A stretch of DNA of 64,000 nucleotides from Hemerocallis citrina (GCA_017893485.1 CM030366.1:188463947-188527946); one strand, 5' to 3'. Counted from the stretch's first letter, positions 33,668-45,774 are shown. The notes: generated by a model not told the origin, from the sequence alone. Numbers and translations are program-made.

Positions 33668-36205
33668 ATGAAGCGAACCCCTCACCACTCCCCTCCACAC
33701 TTCCTCTCCCACTCCTCCTACCACACCCACAAAGCCAATCGCCATCCATCTCCACCGATGCCAAAGCGAGGGAGACAAGAGCTCGAGTCCCACCATCGCG
33801 AAGGAGAACGGAGACGAAGCAAAGTGTCAGAACGTGTATACAAAAGATCCATATCTCCAACAGGTCGAAAAGAGTTTGTCGACGCAGGAAGCTACAGATC
33901 ATTGAGAAAGACCCATCGTCAAGAAGCTGATGCTCAGAAGGAACGGGAAGAGTATAGAAGGTCCGTATATCCTCATCGTCCAAACGACGATAGTATTCCC
34001 AAACATCGCTCGTATGCCGATGCTGCTAGACCCATTGATCCGTCCTTCGACGTGCATAGAGCACGCCGACGTTCTCCAAGCCCAGACATCGTCCAACGGC
34101 GCTCTGATAGAGATGAGATTGACAGGCTCCAAGCTGATAGAGAGGAAGACGACAAGGGATGGATCCTGGTGAAGTCTAGAAAGAGTAGATCAGAGCCCAA
34201 GAGCCATAGTTCATCTGAGATATCGCGCAACGAAGGCCGCAAAAATTGCCACAAGTGCGCCAAGCCGGGACATTCGATTAGCAAATGCCAAGCCGATTGG
34301 TTCTGCTACTACTGTCGATGCTCAGAACACATTTCGACAGCTTGCCCCAAATGCATCATCGCCTCGTCCTCCACTGTGAAAGCATCCAAAATGCCGATAC
34401 CTCCAGTATCGGAATGTAGCAAAACCCAGGAGAGTGCTGCCGGAGAACGTCGAGTGATTCATTTTTCTATTGTGCCCACGCCATTGATGGTCGATTTCGA
34501 GCGGCGTTTTAGCGGAGGCATAGTGGTTAAGGCTCAAACAGGAACTCTCTCTACAACCGACATCATCGAACTCCTCCAAGCGGCCATCACCACCCCCAAT
34601 ACTCCATCGTGGGTCATTCATGAGATTGCTGTGAATGTATTCTACGCTCACTGCAGCGATCCAGAAGGCTCTAAGGATGCTGTCAGGATCAAAGGATTAG
34701 AGGGCAAAGACTCTAGAGGAATGGAATTTTTCGTCACTTTCAAGTGGTGGTCACGCGATTACGGCGCGTTAAAGGCTGAGACTCTCCCGCCTTTATGGAT
34801 TAGATTATACAATTTGCCCTTCCATTGTTGGGTGAGATCGGCGTTTCAAAACGTAGTTCGTAAATTTGGATTACTGATCGACGTAGACAGACAAACTCTC
34901 ACGCTAGCAGCTCGAAAATTCGCTAGAATCAAGATTGGTGTTGCAAGCAAAGCCGACATCCCATCCAAGATCCTAACAACATTCGAAAACCATGTATATG
35001 AAGTTACAATCATCGTCGAGCCTCAGAAGTTCGTCTCATTTAGAGATACAGTGCCAAGAGTGGTGAAATTTTTCGACGGCTCAGATGGAGAGCCAGAGGT
35101 TGAAGATAACGCTGAGCCGTTAGATCCGAAGCCATTCAAACGCGATCGAATCTCGAGGGGAGAAGACTTGTACAAATCAAATCCGTACGCTCAGCAGCGC
35201 CTCACCACGGTCAACTCGACAGCTAATATGCAATCAAATCGAGTCGCTCCTACAACCTTGCCTAGCTCACAGCTTGCAAGCTGGCATCAAACCCATTCAA
35301 ATTCGAAGCTAAAAGGGGGAAGAGACGTTTGTACTGGAGCGGACTTGACAGCAATCGGCGATGGAAAGTGCGTGGGAAGAGATGTTTGTACTGGAGCTGA
35401 CATGACAACATGCGGCGATGGAAAGCGTGCTGAAGGGAAGGAGATTAATGCTGAGGGGATGGCTGACAGCGGTGTGTTTAAGAAGCAAGGGATATTGAAA
35501 GAAGCTATCGATTTGGGCCTTCGATCTCAACTGGGCTTGTTGAAAGAACAGTCGGTACACTTCTCTCAAGTTGAGGTGGAACGATCCGTGCAGATTGCTT
35601 TCGAAGCACTGATTCAGAATAAAGAGAGGTTAAGGAATGGGCTGCGATCTACGGGCCAGGAAACCATAGGGTTTAAATCCAAGGACTTAACTACTGGGCC
35701 TTGTGAGCTGCCGTCTGGTCATCAGAGCGACCCTCTTCTACACAGTTCACCGATTGCTAATCCACCTCAACCAGCACTTGTTTCTGAGTCGACAGATCCT
35801 GATCAAGGGAATGTGATCATTGGGGCTTTAGACGGGATTCGTGAGGATAACGTCATATCAGTATCAGCAACGGAATGTGATGAAAAAGAGCCTAGGGCCA
35901 GTGTTGGAAGCTCGTCAACCAGAAAAATTACTGAATATCAGCGGAAGGGTAAAAGACAGTTGCTTAGCTCAGATAGTCACTACAATGGGAAGGAGAGCTG
36001 GGGATACAAGGGAAACATTCAATCAGTAGACATCAATGTAGGCGAAGGTACTTCTAATTTAAATTGTTCAATTTTGAACTCCTTAGTTGACGATTCATTA
36101 ATTTATTTTGTGAGTCTGTATGGTTTAGCCATGGGTTCCTCTAGATCAGAACAGTTAGCTAATTTAGCTATCATTAGAGAGGAGACGAAATTAGTCGCTA
36201 CTTAG
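33668..36205 (+). CDS. LINE ORF1 protein (zinc knuckles and DUF4283-like domain)
   Basis: 845 codons are open from the first ATG inside the element; upstream in-frame sequence belongs to the target repeat. The protein should bind the LINE RNA. The first ~190 residues are basic and arginine/serine-rich. Two CCHC knuckles follow at about residues 202-235 (CHKCAKPGHSISKC and CYYCRCSEHISTAC). From about residue 275 comes a region like DUF4283 of plant LINE ORF1 proteins, including PPLWIRLYNLPFHCWVR. The C-terminal third is low-complexity and contains a near-repeat of GRDVCTGAD.T (about residues 555-595). No stop or frameshift is seen. Assignment to a LINE rests on context and the knuckles; the function is known only for relatives. 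Confidence 0.85.
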   Translation: MKRTPHHSPPHFLSHSSYHTHKANRHPSPPMPKRGRQELESHHREGERRRSKVSERVYKRSISPTGRKEFVDAGSYRSLRKTHRQEADAQKEREEYRRSVYPHRPNDDSIPKHRSYADAARPIDPSFDVHRARRRSPSPDIVQRRSDRDEIDRLQADREEDDKGWILVKSRKSRSEPKSHSSSEISRNEGRKNCHKCAKPGHSISKCQADWFCYYCRCSEHISTACPKCIIASSSTVKASKMPIPPVSECSKTQESAAGERRVIHFSIVPTPLMVDFERRFSGGIVVKAQTGTLSTTDIIELLQAAITTPNTPSWVIHEIAVNVFYAHCSDPEGSKDAVRIKGLEGKDSRGMEFFVTFKWWSRDYGALKAETLPPLWIRLYNLPFHCWVRSAFQNVVRKFGLLIDVDRQTLTLAARKFARIKIGVASKADIPSKILTTFENHVYEVTIIVEPQKFVSFRDTVPRVVKFFDGSDGEPEVEDNAEPLDPKPFKRDRISRGEDLYKSNPYAQQRLTTVNSTANMQSNRVAPTTLPSSQLASWHQTHSNSKLKGGRDVCTGADLTAIGDGKCVGRDVCTGADMTTCGDGKRAEGKEINAEGMADSGVFKKQGILKEAIDLGLRSQLGLLKEQSVHFSQVEVERSVQIAFEALIQNKERLRNGLRSTGQETIGFKSKDLTTGPCELPSGHQSDPLLHSSPIANPPQPALVSESTDPDQGNVIIGALDGIREDNVISVSATECDEKEPRASVGSSSTRKITEYQRKGKRQLLSSDSHYNGKESWGYKGNIQSVDINVGEGTSNLNCSILNSLVDDSLIYFVSLYGLAMGSSRSEQLANLAIIREETKLVAT

Positions 36206-36291
36206 ATATGACGACGTCACTGGTTGGTGAAGGGGGGGGGGGGGGTATACCCGAGGGGGTTAGCTAGGTGTTAGACGTTTATTTGTTTTTT

Positions 36292-39200
36292 ATGGTATAC
36301 ATATTCTGGAATATTAGAGGGATGAGGCAGAAGGTAAAAAAAAAAAGCTATTGGAGTGACTTTGAGCAAAATACACCCGGACATTTGTGGCCTGCAAGAA
36401 ACTAGAATCGAAAACCCGTTAGAGATAGACTTCACTTCTATTAGAGGGTTAGAAGACTTCCAGTGGAGATGGAAGCCCGCTAGAGGTTACTCTGGAGGTA
36501 TAGCTGTAGGGGCTAATTCGGCATCTTACGAGATTGTTGACTCATGTATTGGTGATTATTCGGTGTCGATAAGGATTAGACGTCGGCGAGACGACTGGCC
36601 ACAAACGATTACTAGTGTTTATGGTTCGTATGACAGTAGACTACGTCAAGCTTTCTGGACTGAATTAAAGACGATTAGAACCAAATGGGGAGGGGCTTGG
36701 GTAGTCGGAGGCAATTTTAACATCACAAGATCCCAGGAAGAGCATAAAGGCAAGAGTCATAGTAGAATCGATCAGGACAATTTCAACAAGACAATAGAAG
36801 ACCTAGATTTGCTAGAACTAGCTATGACGGACAGAAAATATACGTGGTCTAACATGCAGAGAATCCAATCCTAGCGAAGCTCGATCGAGTCCTCGTTTCC
36901 AACGATTGGGAGGATGTCTACCCTTTCGCAAAAGTGAAGACTGCACTTCGCTACACCTCGGACCATGTGCCACTGGTTATAGATTGCGGCCTTTTGGGTA
37001 AGAGGAGGCAATTTAGATTCAAATTTGAGAAAGCTTGGACTGTGTCTGAAGATACGGGACAAGTAATCGCTAATTCATGGAACGCAATCACTGATCAGAA
37101 CCAGTCAGCAGTTGGAATATGGATAGAGAAAACTAGAAGGCTAAGACGGAAGCTAAAAGAGTGGGCAAGACAAAAAACAAGAGACATTAATCTCAGAAGA
37201 GAGACGCTGGCTACCAGAATCGAGGAACTGGAAAGATTTCAGGAGGATAGAGACCTACAGAACGATGAAAAAGACGAACTCGCTAATGATAGGCTCGAGA
37301 TGCAACACATTGGGAAGATGGAGGAGATATATTGGCAACAGAGAGCGAGAATCCAATGGCTTAGAGAGGGAGACGCTAACACAAAATACTTCCACAAAAT
37401 TGCAAACGGTAGGAAAAGACAGAACCACATCACCGGTATATCTATTAATGGGGTCTGGACAGAAAACGAAGATTTAATCTTGCGTCATTTGGACGAGCGG
37501 TTCCATGACCTACTAGGAAGCACAGCAGCTAACAGATGCGGGATGGCGCAGGACATGTGGAGTGACTCCAGGCTTAAGGGTAGTGAAGGCATCGAAGAGA
37601 GATTTACGGAGGCAGAAGTTCTTAAGGCAATAAAGTCGCTAGGTCAAGATAAGGCTCCGGGTCCAGACGGGTTACCAATTTTCTTCTTCAGCACCTACTG
37701 GCATATTATTAAAGGCGACCTCATGAATATCTTCAACGAGCTTTATGAAGGTAGGAGTAAATTGGAATGACTGAACTACGCAACAATTGTTCTAGCTCCA
37801 AAGAAAAAAGCAGTTATATCATATGAAGATCTCAGACCTATTAGCTTGTTGAATGGCTCCTTCAAAATCATCACTAAGGTCGTAGCTCAAAGACTTGCTC
37901 CGTTACTTAACGAGGTGATAGCGCAATCGCAGAGTGGATTCATTAGAGGAAGGGACATCATGGACAGTATAGCTTCAGCCCACGAAATCGTCTTCCGAGG
38001 AAATAAAGCTAAAGTCGACGGGTTCATTCTGAATCTAGACTTCCGGAAGGCCTACGATTCCGTTTCCTGGGATTGTGTGGACGAGGCATTGGCTCTCAAA
38101 GGATTCGGACTCAAATGGAGATCTTGGATGAAGATGTGTGTGCAAGGTGGGAAATCATCCATACAGATTAACGGTTGGCAAGGGAAGGAAATTCTCTGTA
38201 GAAGAGGACTTCGTCAGGGGGATCCATTATCGTCATTACTCTTCGCAATAGTCGCTGATAGGTTAGCAGAAATGATTAGAAGAGCTGTGGAAAACGGCCT
38301 TATCAAAGGAATTAAGATCAACGGCATCAGCGAACCCATGACGATTCTACAATACGCAGATGACACCATCCTGTTCGGAAGTGCAACTACAGAGGAGGCC
38401 TTAGCTTTGAAGACGGCGTTGTCCTGTTTCCAGGGATGGTCAGGGCTGAGAGTGAACCTAAACAAAACAAGCATTATCCCGATCTACGATCAGCATTCGC
38501 TCCCTATTCAAGAGATCAAGGATATCTTTGACTGTAATATAGGCAACTACCCTTTCAAATACCTAGGTACTCCTATCAAGCCAGGCATGCTTGGGAAGGA
38601 GGACTGGCACTTTATCATTGATAAGATCGAAATGCAGTTATCAGGTTGGCAAAGCAGATTTCTTTCTTTGGGTGGACGGATCATATTACTCAATACTGTT
38701 ATTAGTGCCATTCCACTATATTTGATGTCCATTTATGAGCTGCCCAATTGGGTTATCAAAAGAATCGATAAGCTTAGACGTAGATTCTTATGGAAAGGAT
38801 CGGGAGAGGGGAACAAAGGACTCCATTTAGTTAATTGGGGAAGAGTATGCAAGAAGAGAGAGTTCGGTGGTTTGGGTATTGTCAACCTACAAGATATGAA
38901 TAAAGCCCTTCTTAGCAAGTGGTGGTGGAAGATGTATAATAACCCCAAAGGATGGTGGAGCAAATCCTTCGAACTCTATCGTAAGAAACGGAGATTCAGA
39001 TGTGGAGGAAGAAGTCGGTCGGTGAAAGTATCTCTCATATGGAAAGGGATTGCTAAGCAGGGACAGATATTCCACACTAACACGAGATGCAGAGTTAGTG
39101 ACGGGAAGTCCACCAGATTTTGGAAAGACACTTGGTGTGGAGACACTACGCTCCAAAACCAATTCCCTAAGGCGGCGGAGGCTACACTGAATTTAGATCT

Positions 39201-39909
39201 GACGGTGGCTGACATTCGGAAGCGTGGTAAATTAAATTTTACTGTGTCAAACGGCATCAGTGCAGAAGGTACGGCACAATTCGAAGAGATGAATAGAAGG
39301 GTACTCCAAGAAAGCGGACAGGAATCCAACGACTCAGACGAAAGATGGTGGGTTAGAAAAAATTCAAGAGTGTTCTCTGTATCGTCAATGTATAGATGGA
39401 TCAATGACGGGGATAAGAGATGCCAAGTACAGTCGGTTATTTGGGGAGCCAAGATTCCGTTTAGAGTAAAGGTGTTCTGTTGGTTAGCCCACAACAACGC
39501 AATTCTATCCAAAGTTAACCTTAGGAAACGAAATTTGTAGATCAATGTTATTTGCGATAGATGCCTTAACGCGGAAGAGGACGTCAACCACATTATTTTC
39601 ACTTGTCCAAAGGCAAGCCTAACTTGGGAGATCCTGTGTAGGGGTTTTAGGTGCTCACAAATCCCTACATCAACCAACGATTTATGGGGGAACATTAGAG
39701 ATATCCACATCAAATTAGAGGATAGAAAGGCTGGGAATTTAGCAACTGCGGCGTCTATGTGGAACCTATGGCTAGAAAGAAACGATTTTATTTTCCGCAA
39801 TAAAGATTATAGATTTCCTGTTTCAATGAATAAATTGTTTCTTCTCATCCATGATTGGGCAGGTGCGCAGGAGACAACAAAGAAAGCAAGGAACAATCCT
39901 GAAGAATAG
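36292..39909 (+). pseudogene. LINE ORF2 (endonuclease, reverse transcriptase, zinc finger), broken
   Basis: The start is MVYIFWNIRGMRQKV at 36292. The EEP endonuclease follows (GLQETR, then GGNFNIT near 36710, where relatives have GGDFN, so a key Asp is Asn). RT has KAPGPDGLP, SGFIRGRDI, NLDFRKAYDSV and the active site QYADDTILFG near 38350. The C-terminal zinc finger is CDRCLNAEEDVNHIIFTCPK (about 39550-39610). Lesions: a frame change in the A-run at 36336-36346, a second at about 36865, in-frame TGA at 37768-37770 and TAG at 39538-39540. It ended at TAG 39907-39909. The RT core is long and otherwise well preserved, but no active protein is expected. Confidence 0.92.
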
Positions 39910-40195
39910 CCAAGATGGAGGGCTTTGGTGGCTGGTTGATTGGTAGTGTCAGGGCTTACTAGTTTGGATTCGCTATCGAGTTCGTATGTCTGTTGGTAAT
40001 ATTTTGGTGATAGATGTATGAGTTAGTTGTATTTTGGTTTTAGATGTATTTTGTGGTTGTGGAGGACTTCGTGTGCTGAGGTGTCAGCTTATTTGTAATA
40101 TTTTGTATCTGTTGTACTTGTTTCTTTAAGTTCTCGTTAATGAAACGATGGCTTCGGTCATCTTCTTATCAAAAAAAAAAAAACAAAACTACAGC

Positions 40196-40897
40196 TGCTA
40201 AGAGATAATAGAGACCAAAAAAGTATAAAGATATATACCTGAGGCATCAAATGTACTAGTTCAAGAAAAACAATCAAATTCAAACACACAAAAAAGGACA
40301 AGGTTAATTGTTGACATTGTGAAATTTGCTTTGAAATTTTTATGTTTTACACAGCCAATGCTACATAAAGATGGTATTGAACAAACAAAAGAAGGAAATA
40401 CACTAAAAGCATAGGTGCTGCAACTCAAACCTATTATATTTCCAGAAGCCATGCCCGAACACTAGGTTCCCATGCACAGGATGAAATGCATGCAGGAATA
40501 CATGTCTGATTAATCTTTACCTCTTTACCTGACTAATTTTGAGTCATTGAGTGGCACTCACTTATTATGGTGCTTTAAAGACCCGGAACCGAACCGGACC
40601 CGTGATTAGAAATAGGACCCAGACCCGGACCCGGACCCGAAAGCGAACGGGTAACATTTCTTGTGGGGAACCAGACCCGGACCCAGACCCGAATTTCATG
40701 GGTCTGAGTCCGGGTCCAGTATTTGGACCCGTCAATGACCGGGTCCGGGTCCGGGTATTGAGCTACCCGACCCGACCCGACCCGTTACCAGTGCTAACCA
40801 CTGGACTGGTCAAGCCTACTGACACTTGCATTGGTACTCTACTTTGGTTGTAAATTATTGTTTGAATAGCCACTTGAGGTCAACTATTGATATGTTA
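40196..40897. other. Intergenic DNA with GACCCG repeats
   Basis: The first ~370 bp continue the DNA interrupted by the LINE; no gene is recognised. At 40572-40790 a block dense in GGACCCGGACCC and its complement GGGTCCGGGT resembles 32764-32990 on the far side of the LINE; both may be copies of one MITE-like repeat. TTA at 40895-40897 is the left target repeat of MITE 3. Confidence 0.5.
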
Positions 40898-41690
40898 GAG
40901 CATCCACAGTCGTTTTTCTCATTTCTTATAAAATGGCAGCTACAGTAATAGCAAATGGACGAAGGTCGTGCAGTCGTGGTTTGCTAAATTTTTCTCATAT
41001 TCGTTAGAGACGGGATATGATTTACCGTCCCACGTTTTTTAATATTAAAATGGGGTAGGACGGGGAATCATTCCCCGTCTCTCAAAAAAAAAAAGGGTCC
41101 AAATCTTCGGACGGGGTATCATACCCCGTCCATGAAATCAGGCCCATTAACATAGGATTGAATGCCACTTGGATTGACTATAATACCCCATGGCTTTCAA
41201 GTTTGTTGACACAGTATAAATTAACATAGGATTGAATGCATGAAGGGCAAATTAGGAATAAAAAAAAACAAAAAAAAAATTAAAATATATCTCCCGGATG
41301 GGGAATGATACCCCGAACGGGGTATCTATCCCCGTCTGAGGAGATTTTAAAAAAAAAACTGTGGAAAATTTGTGGGACGGGGTTTGATACCCCGGACGGG
41401 GTATCATTCCCCGTCTGAGCACTTTTTAAAAAAAAATAAATTGGTTAATGATAGAGACGGGGTATGATCGTCCGTCTGATACGATTAAAAAATTATTAAA
41501 TCGAAGAGACGGGGTATCATACCCCGTTCTTTATAATTTGAGAAAGTTCATTTCGTTTCTCATATTTGACAAATGAGAATAGAAGGTTTGCCAAAATATG
41601 GGAAAATGAGAAACGATTGCAGCGCTCGTTTGCTATTCGTTTACTAAAATTTGGGAAAATGGCATATATAGCAAACGACTGTGGATGCTC
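40898..41690. mobile_element. GAGCATC-type MITE 3, with GACGGGGTAT dyads
   Basis: Perfect 18-bp inverted ends start GAGCATCCACAGTCGTTT, flanked by TTA at 40895-40897 and 41691-41693. The interior holds about eight dyads of half-site GGACGGGGTAT, one base and the complement; the one at 41109-41131 is perfect, others are changed at one or two bases, and two pairs are back to back (41300-41340 and 41375-41420). Spacers are A-rich. No coding. The 3-bp TTA duplication suggests Tourist/PIF-Harbinger mobilisation. Confidence 0.85.
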
Positions 41691-41743
41691 TTAGTAACTA
41701 TATTTTAAATCCTTGCACAAAGCAGGTGGTATGGATCCTCTTA

Positions 41744-42795
41744 TGTTGGATATATAGAATATTTTCTTTATATAAATAATATTATGTGTAATATTATTCT
41801 ATGTGTAACACGAATGTTATACGTACTAATTGAATGGATAGCGGACCGTGGGTTAAGAACTCAGTACTCAAACCAGTATTTATCCTATAAATATTGGCTT
41901 GTGATTGTAGTCTACGGTATTCCAATCTTGATATTTAGGGTAAATATCTCAAGCACATTAGTCTAAGATATTAACCATAATTTCTATTGTTATTATCTCT
42001 CATAATCTCTAACAATCTTGAGATATTTAATTAATTTTTGAGATTAAGAAAGATAATTGTGAGAAAAATCGTCGAAGAATTCGGTCATCAGAATCCAACC
42101 ACCGCCGCTGGCGTCGTCGACGTTGCCGCAATCCGGCCGCCGCCGCCATCGCCAAGTGTTGCACCCTCTGCAACCCTCTTCTCCTTTCTCCTATGATCGA
42201 GATCTGGAATGTTGAGATCCAATTATTGTATTAGTGGGTTTCGGTGTTTGGTGTTCGGGCGGTTGAAGCAGATCCAGATTAAAGATACAGTCAAAAAAAT
42301 GTTCCATTGGTTAGAGGTTTGCTGTTTGGTGTTTGGATTGCTGGACCAAATCCAGATCCAGTCAAAAGGAATCAAATCTGGATCTGACTAGCGGAGACAA
42401 TTCATTGGGTATTGCTTGTATTTTGCGTTTGGGGCCGATGACGAGATCTACTGCAGTGTACTTCACATTCAGATCTAACTCTCCAATACTCCTTGATTTA
42501 CAACAAGATTCGGTCCACTCTAAACTTTAAGATTCGTGCTTATTCTTTTAATTTTAATTTTCTGTTTTAATTGTTTATTACACTGTTTTACTAAAAAAAA
42601 CCTCATTTTATTGAAATTACTTTAAAAAGAAAGCACAATATGAGATGTTGATAAAATTTTTGGAGATAGTGCGGGCGGAGAGGATGTTGTTTTGACTAGA
42701 TCTAACTATGATTGGACTGAATCAGATCTAAATTAAAGATAACTTCTTTACCTGCATATACACCATATTATTTGTTGTTGCCAAGTGCTAAGTTC
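41744..42795 (+). mobile_element. Probable 5' LTR of the degenerate copia element
   Basis: It starts TGTTGGATATATAGAAT, a copia-like LTR start, and has a TATA-like CCTATAAATATTGG (about 41893) and a GC-rich CGCCG zone. About 1050 bp on, TGGTATCTATCG may be a decayed initiator-Met primer site. It lies upstream of plus-strand copia integrase and RT remnants. The right edge and target duplication are not firm. Confidence 0.4.
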
Positions 42796-43481
42796 AAAAC
42801 CGTGGTATCTATCGTTTATTTAAATACAAGTTTGAATAACTGTTTTAGCTATGTTAAGGATCAAATATTTATTTTGATCAGTTAAATTATATGTTTTGAC
42901 TATAAAATTCGTATCTCCAATTAAATTGTAGTTAGAATTAAATTGTGCTTTAAATTGTGCTAATAATTCGTTTAATTTACTAATCTTTAACAATTTGATG
43001 AATGTAGGAACTTCAAAGTTATCTGCAAATTTTGTGTGTTGGAGACAATGGATATGCATCACGGTTGAATTAGTCTGTACTACGCAGGCTTCTCCATCGA
43101 ATTTGGAAAACACTTCTAACTTGAAGTGTCGGTATGATCTACTCTAATCATTCTTCAGTATTTTCATGTGATAAATGTGTTAACGTTTCGTGCGGTTAAT
43201 CATATGATTGGGAGTGTTTATATCATAATTAGTCTCGCTTTGACAACTAGCATGTTTAGGGTTGTCAAGTGTCTTGTCATGCTATATGTATAAATATATT
43301 GACAAACCCATCATTTGCAGTTTTGTGTGAGATTGTATATTTGTTTTTCTAATAAAGATTGATGTGTAAGATCTATAACAAATGTCTGTAACTTAGGTGA
43401 GAGCATCTAGAAATAAAAGATATGACTCCATTAGTTATGTTTTGTTCTTCTCGTTCAATGTACTATGTGTGCAAAGTTGAA

Positions 43482-43552
<71 letters not shown>

Positions 43553-43959
43553 CTCATTTAGCGTCATAAAGATGATGATGAACGAATAAAGGAGAGAAGT
43601 CTTCGCTCTATGTGGTTGAGCATATGGACATAGTTGAAACCGTGAGAGAAAGCAAACTATTCTGTAAAATGTAGTAGAGTAATTTTGCATTAACTCATAT
43701 TATTATTACTTTACAATGTGCTTGTATAATTAATGGCATATGTAAGTTGAGTTTAACAAACGAAGCAATTGACAATAATAGTTCTAATTTGTGTAGTCCT
43801 TGAACACTGAATTCCCAACATGCATAACAGGCTAGGACATGTGAACTATATATATTACTTTGTTTGCCATTGTTAAACCTTATGACTCTGCTAAATGAAA
43901 CATCATTAAATATGACAAATATGAAAGTTGTGCTCAGTTTATGATCACTCAAAAATCAT
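42796..43959. other. Degraded copia internal DNA, no recognisable gag
   Basis: Where gag and protease should lie I see no readable domain. A pure (TA)n microsatellite occupies 43486-43549. The rest is AT-rich with many stops. Confidence 0.4.
43486..43549. repeat. (TA)n microsatellite
   Basis: Pure TA repeat of about 32 units. Confidence 0.95.
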
Positions 43960-45048
43960 TTAGTATGGTTACTAGGAGCACACAACTTCTTGAGTCAATA
44001 CATTCTAATATTTGTGATCTCAGTATCTTTGTGACCAGATGTGATAATGATTAGTCAGAAGTATTTAATCACTTATGTAGATGATTATTGAATATTTATC
44101 ATATATATATGGAGGATGAAGCACTCATTATTTTAATGAATTAAAATCTAGTTAAATGTTCAAATCAAGAGCTCAGTTTTGATAGAGGTGGTGAATATAT
44201 TTTAATAATTTTAGAGAAGTTTGCATTTGGCATAATCTCTTTTGCACTCTAATTACAACAGTCAAAACGGTATTGATAAAAGTTAGAATCAAACACTTAG
44301 TGAAATGATGAATTTTATATTATTGACCGTTGTTTGACTTTGTGTAACTATGAGTAATGTTGCATTGTTAATCATATTCCAAATATGTTACTACACTCTA
44401 AATTGAATACATCTTGCAGATTAACGGCATAAAAACACAAATAATTTCGTTCAAGTGAAAACATGTGGTGTGATACATTTGTTAGAATACATGATCCTAG
44501 AAGGCCTAAAATAGCACATATAACAAATATTTGTGTGCTTCGAAAGTGCAGAATGTAGTTCTATGGACAGATGTTTGATCTATCTAATTTGTATTATAAG
44601 AATCTAGACTTGCAGAGTTCTTTGAGGATGTGTTCAACAAATATAAATGTATGATATTATCATGTCTTACAGACATGGTCAATAGTTCACATTTAGAATT
44701 TAGAACTAGCCTTACTGACCTTAAAATTTCAATGACAAATGAGCCAAGAAGAGTCTATAGTAGATAATGAAATGAATCTATTGTTATACAATAATACTTT
44801 AATTTAGTTGATTTACATAAATGAGCTAAAACTATAGTAAGTAAGTGAGATTTTGTAGAAGAAGCTTTGTTTTGAATTGTTCAGTAGCAATTTTAATGCA
44901 CTTCCAGTAGCTAAAGGATTGACTAAGATAAATGGGGAAGATTTGTTTAAAGTCTACTCACATGTATGTCATATCGGTACAATAAGTATTCTTCTTACTC
45001 TTACATCAATTGAAAATTTTGTTATTCATGAAAGATGTTTAAACAGGT
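43960..45048 (+). pseudogene. Copia integrase remnant
   Basis: With frame changes, the plus strand reads LLESIHSNICDL, LITYVDDY, then SFDRGGEYI, the usual SDRGGEY catalytic-core motif, and further on VRIHDPRRPK and LQSSLRMC near 44480-44630, the typical downstream segment of plant copia pol. Many stops. The sequence stops at the CAGGT target of the inserted copia derivative and resumes at 48073 with RT. Confidence 0.75.
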
Positions 45049-45760
45049 TGTTAGGATTGTGTCTTGAAAACTCGTTGTTCAGATTAGAAGAAGGTAAGAT
45101 AAAGCATGGAGGTCGAAGCGTCAAAGTGAGTAGAAGGGAAAACAGCAGCAACAAGGTGCAGGTATAGTTGCGGTCGACTGTCCTATGTTGCAGTCGACCG
45201 CACCCCCCGACCGCTCGTAGTACAAGGATTGTCCGAGAGAGGTACGGTCGACCGACCGCGGCGCTATGTTCATTTTTGGGCTTCGATTTGTTAGGTCGTT
45301 TCAGCCCAATCTTCAACTCCAAGTTAGATCGTGCCGCTCCTATTCAGTTACTTTTTTTCCAGGTTATATCGGATGACTAAGAATCAAGATTAGACCTAGG
45401 TTTCTCTCTATTCTTCTATATATATTGTAAACTCCTCCTTTATGAGATGTAGTACTTCATAGATTAATTTCTCCATTGCAAAAAGAGGATCGAGAGAGAT
45501 AGTTCTTGGTGGGTGAGTTTAATTTCTTATATTGAGTGAATGAATAACTCCTTGTAATCTCATCTAGTTGAATATCAGATCTTCCTATATTTCTCCCCGG
45601 ATTAAGCAAAAGCTAACCGGGATAAGTCATCGGTGTTTTTGTATTAGTTTGGTGGATCTACTTGCTTGCTCAATTTATTCGTCTCATCTACTTCGACTTC
45701 CTCATTGCTCTATTAGTTCCACTACGACAACGGGCATTGGTTGACGCCCTAATCCCAACA
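45049..45760 (+). repeat. 5' LTR of the copia derivative
   Basis: 712 bp, TG...CA. The U3 part has several GGTCGACC-like palindromes (45165-45260). A TATA region (TATATATTG) lies at about 45418-45428. It is followed by a primer site. Confidence 0.95.
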
Positions 45761-45762
45761 AC

Positions 45763-45774
45763 TGGTATCAGAGC
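45763..45774 (+). other. Primer-binding site for initiator-Met tRNA
   Basis: TGGTATCAGAGC two bases after the 5' LTR, the standard plant copia primer site complementary to the 3' end of initiator-Met tRNA. Confidence 0.95.

Larger units (their letters stand above)
33657..40181 (+). mobile_element. L1-type LINE, nearly complete, with target duplication
   Basis: The element is bounded by a 14-bp direct repeat, AACAAAACTACAGC, at 33643-33656 and 40182-40195, the right copy directly after poly(A). It holds ORF1 (33668-36205, open) and ORF2 (36292-39909, broken), then about 270 bp of 3' region ending TTAATGAAACGATGGC and poly(A). Only 11 bp precede the ORF1 ATG, so it is either very slightly 5'-truncated or has a short leader. 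The exact target repeat suggests fairly recent insertion, despite the ORF2 lesions. Confidence 0.92.

Noticed and set aside
38976..39800. 274-codon minus-strand frame
   Set aside because: Antisense shadow of LINE ORF2, which has clear RT and zinc-finger motifs on the plus strand.
42070..42190. GC-rich coding-like stretch with CGCCG repeats
   Set aside because: It lies within a probable copia LTR, with stops in every frame nearby and no domain.
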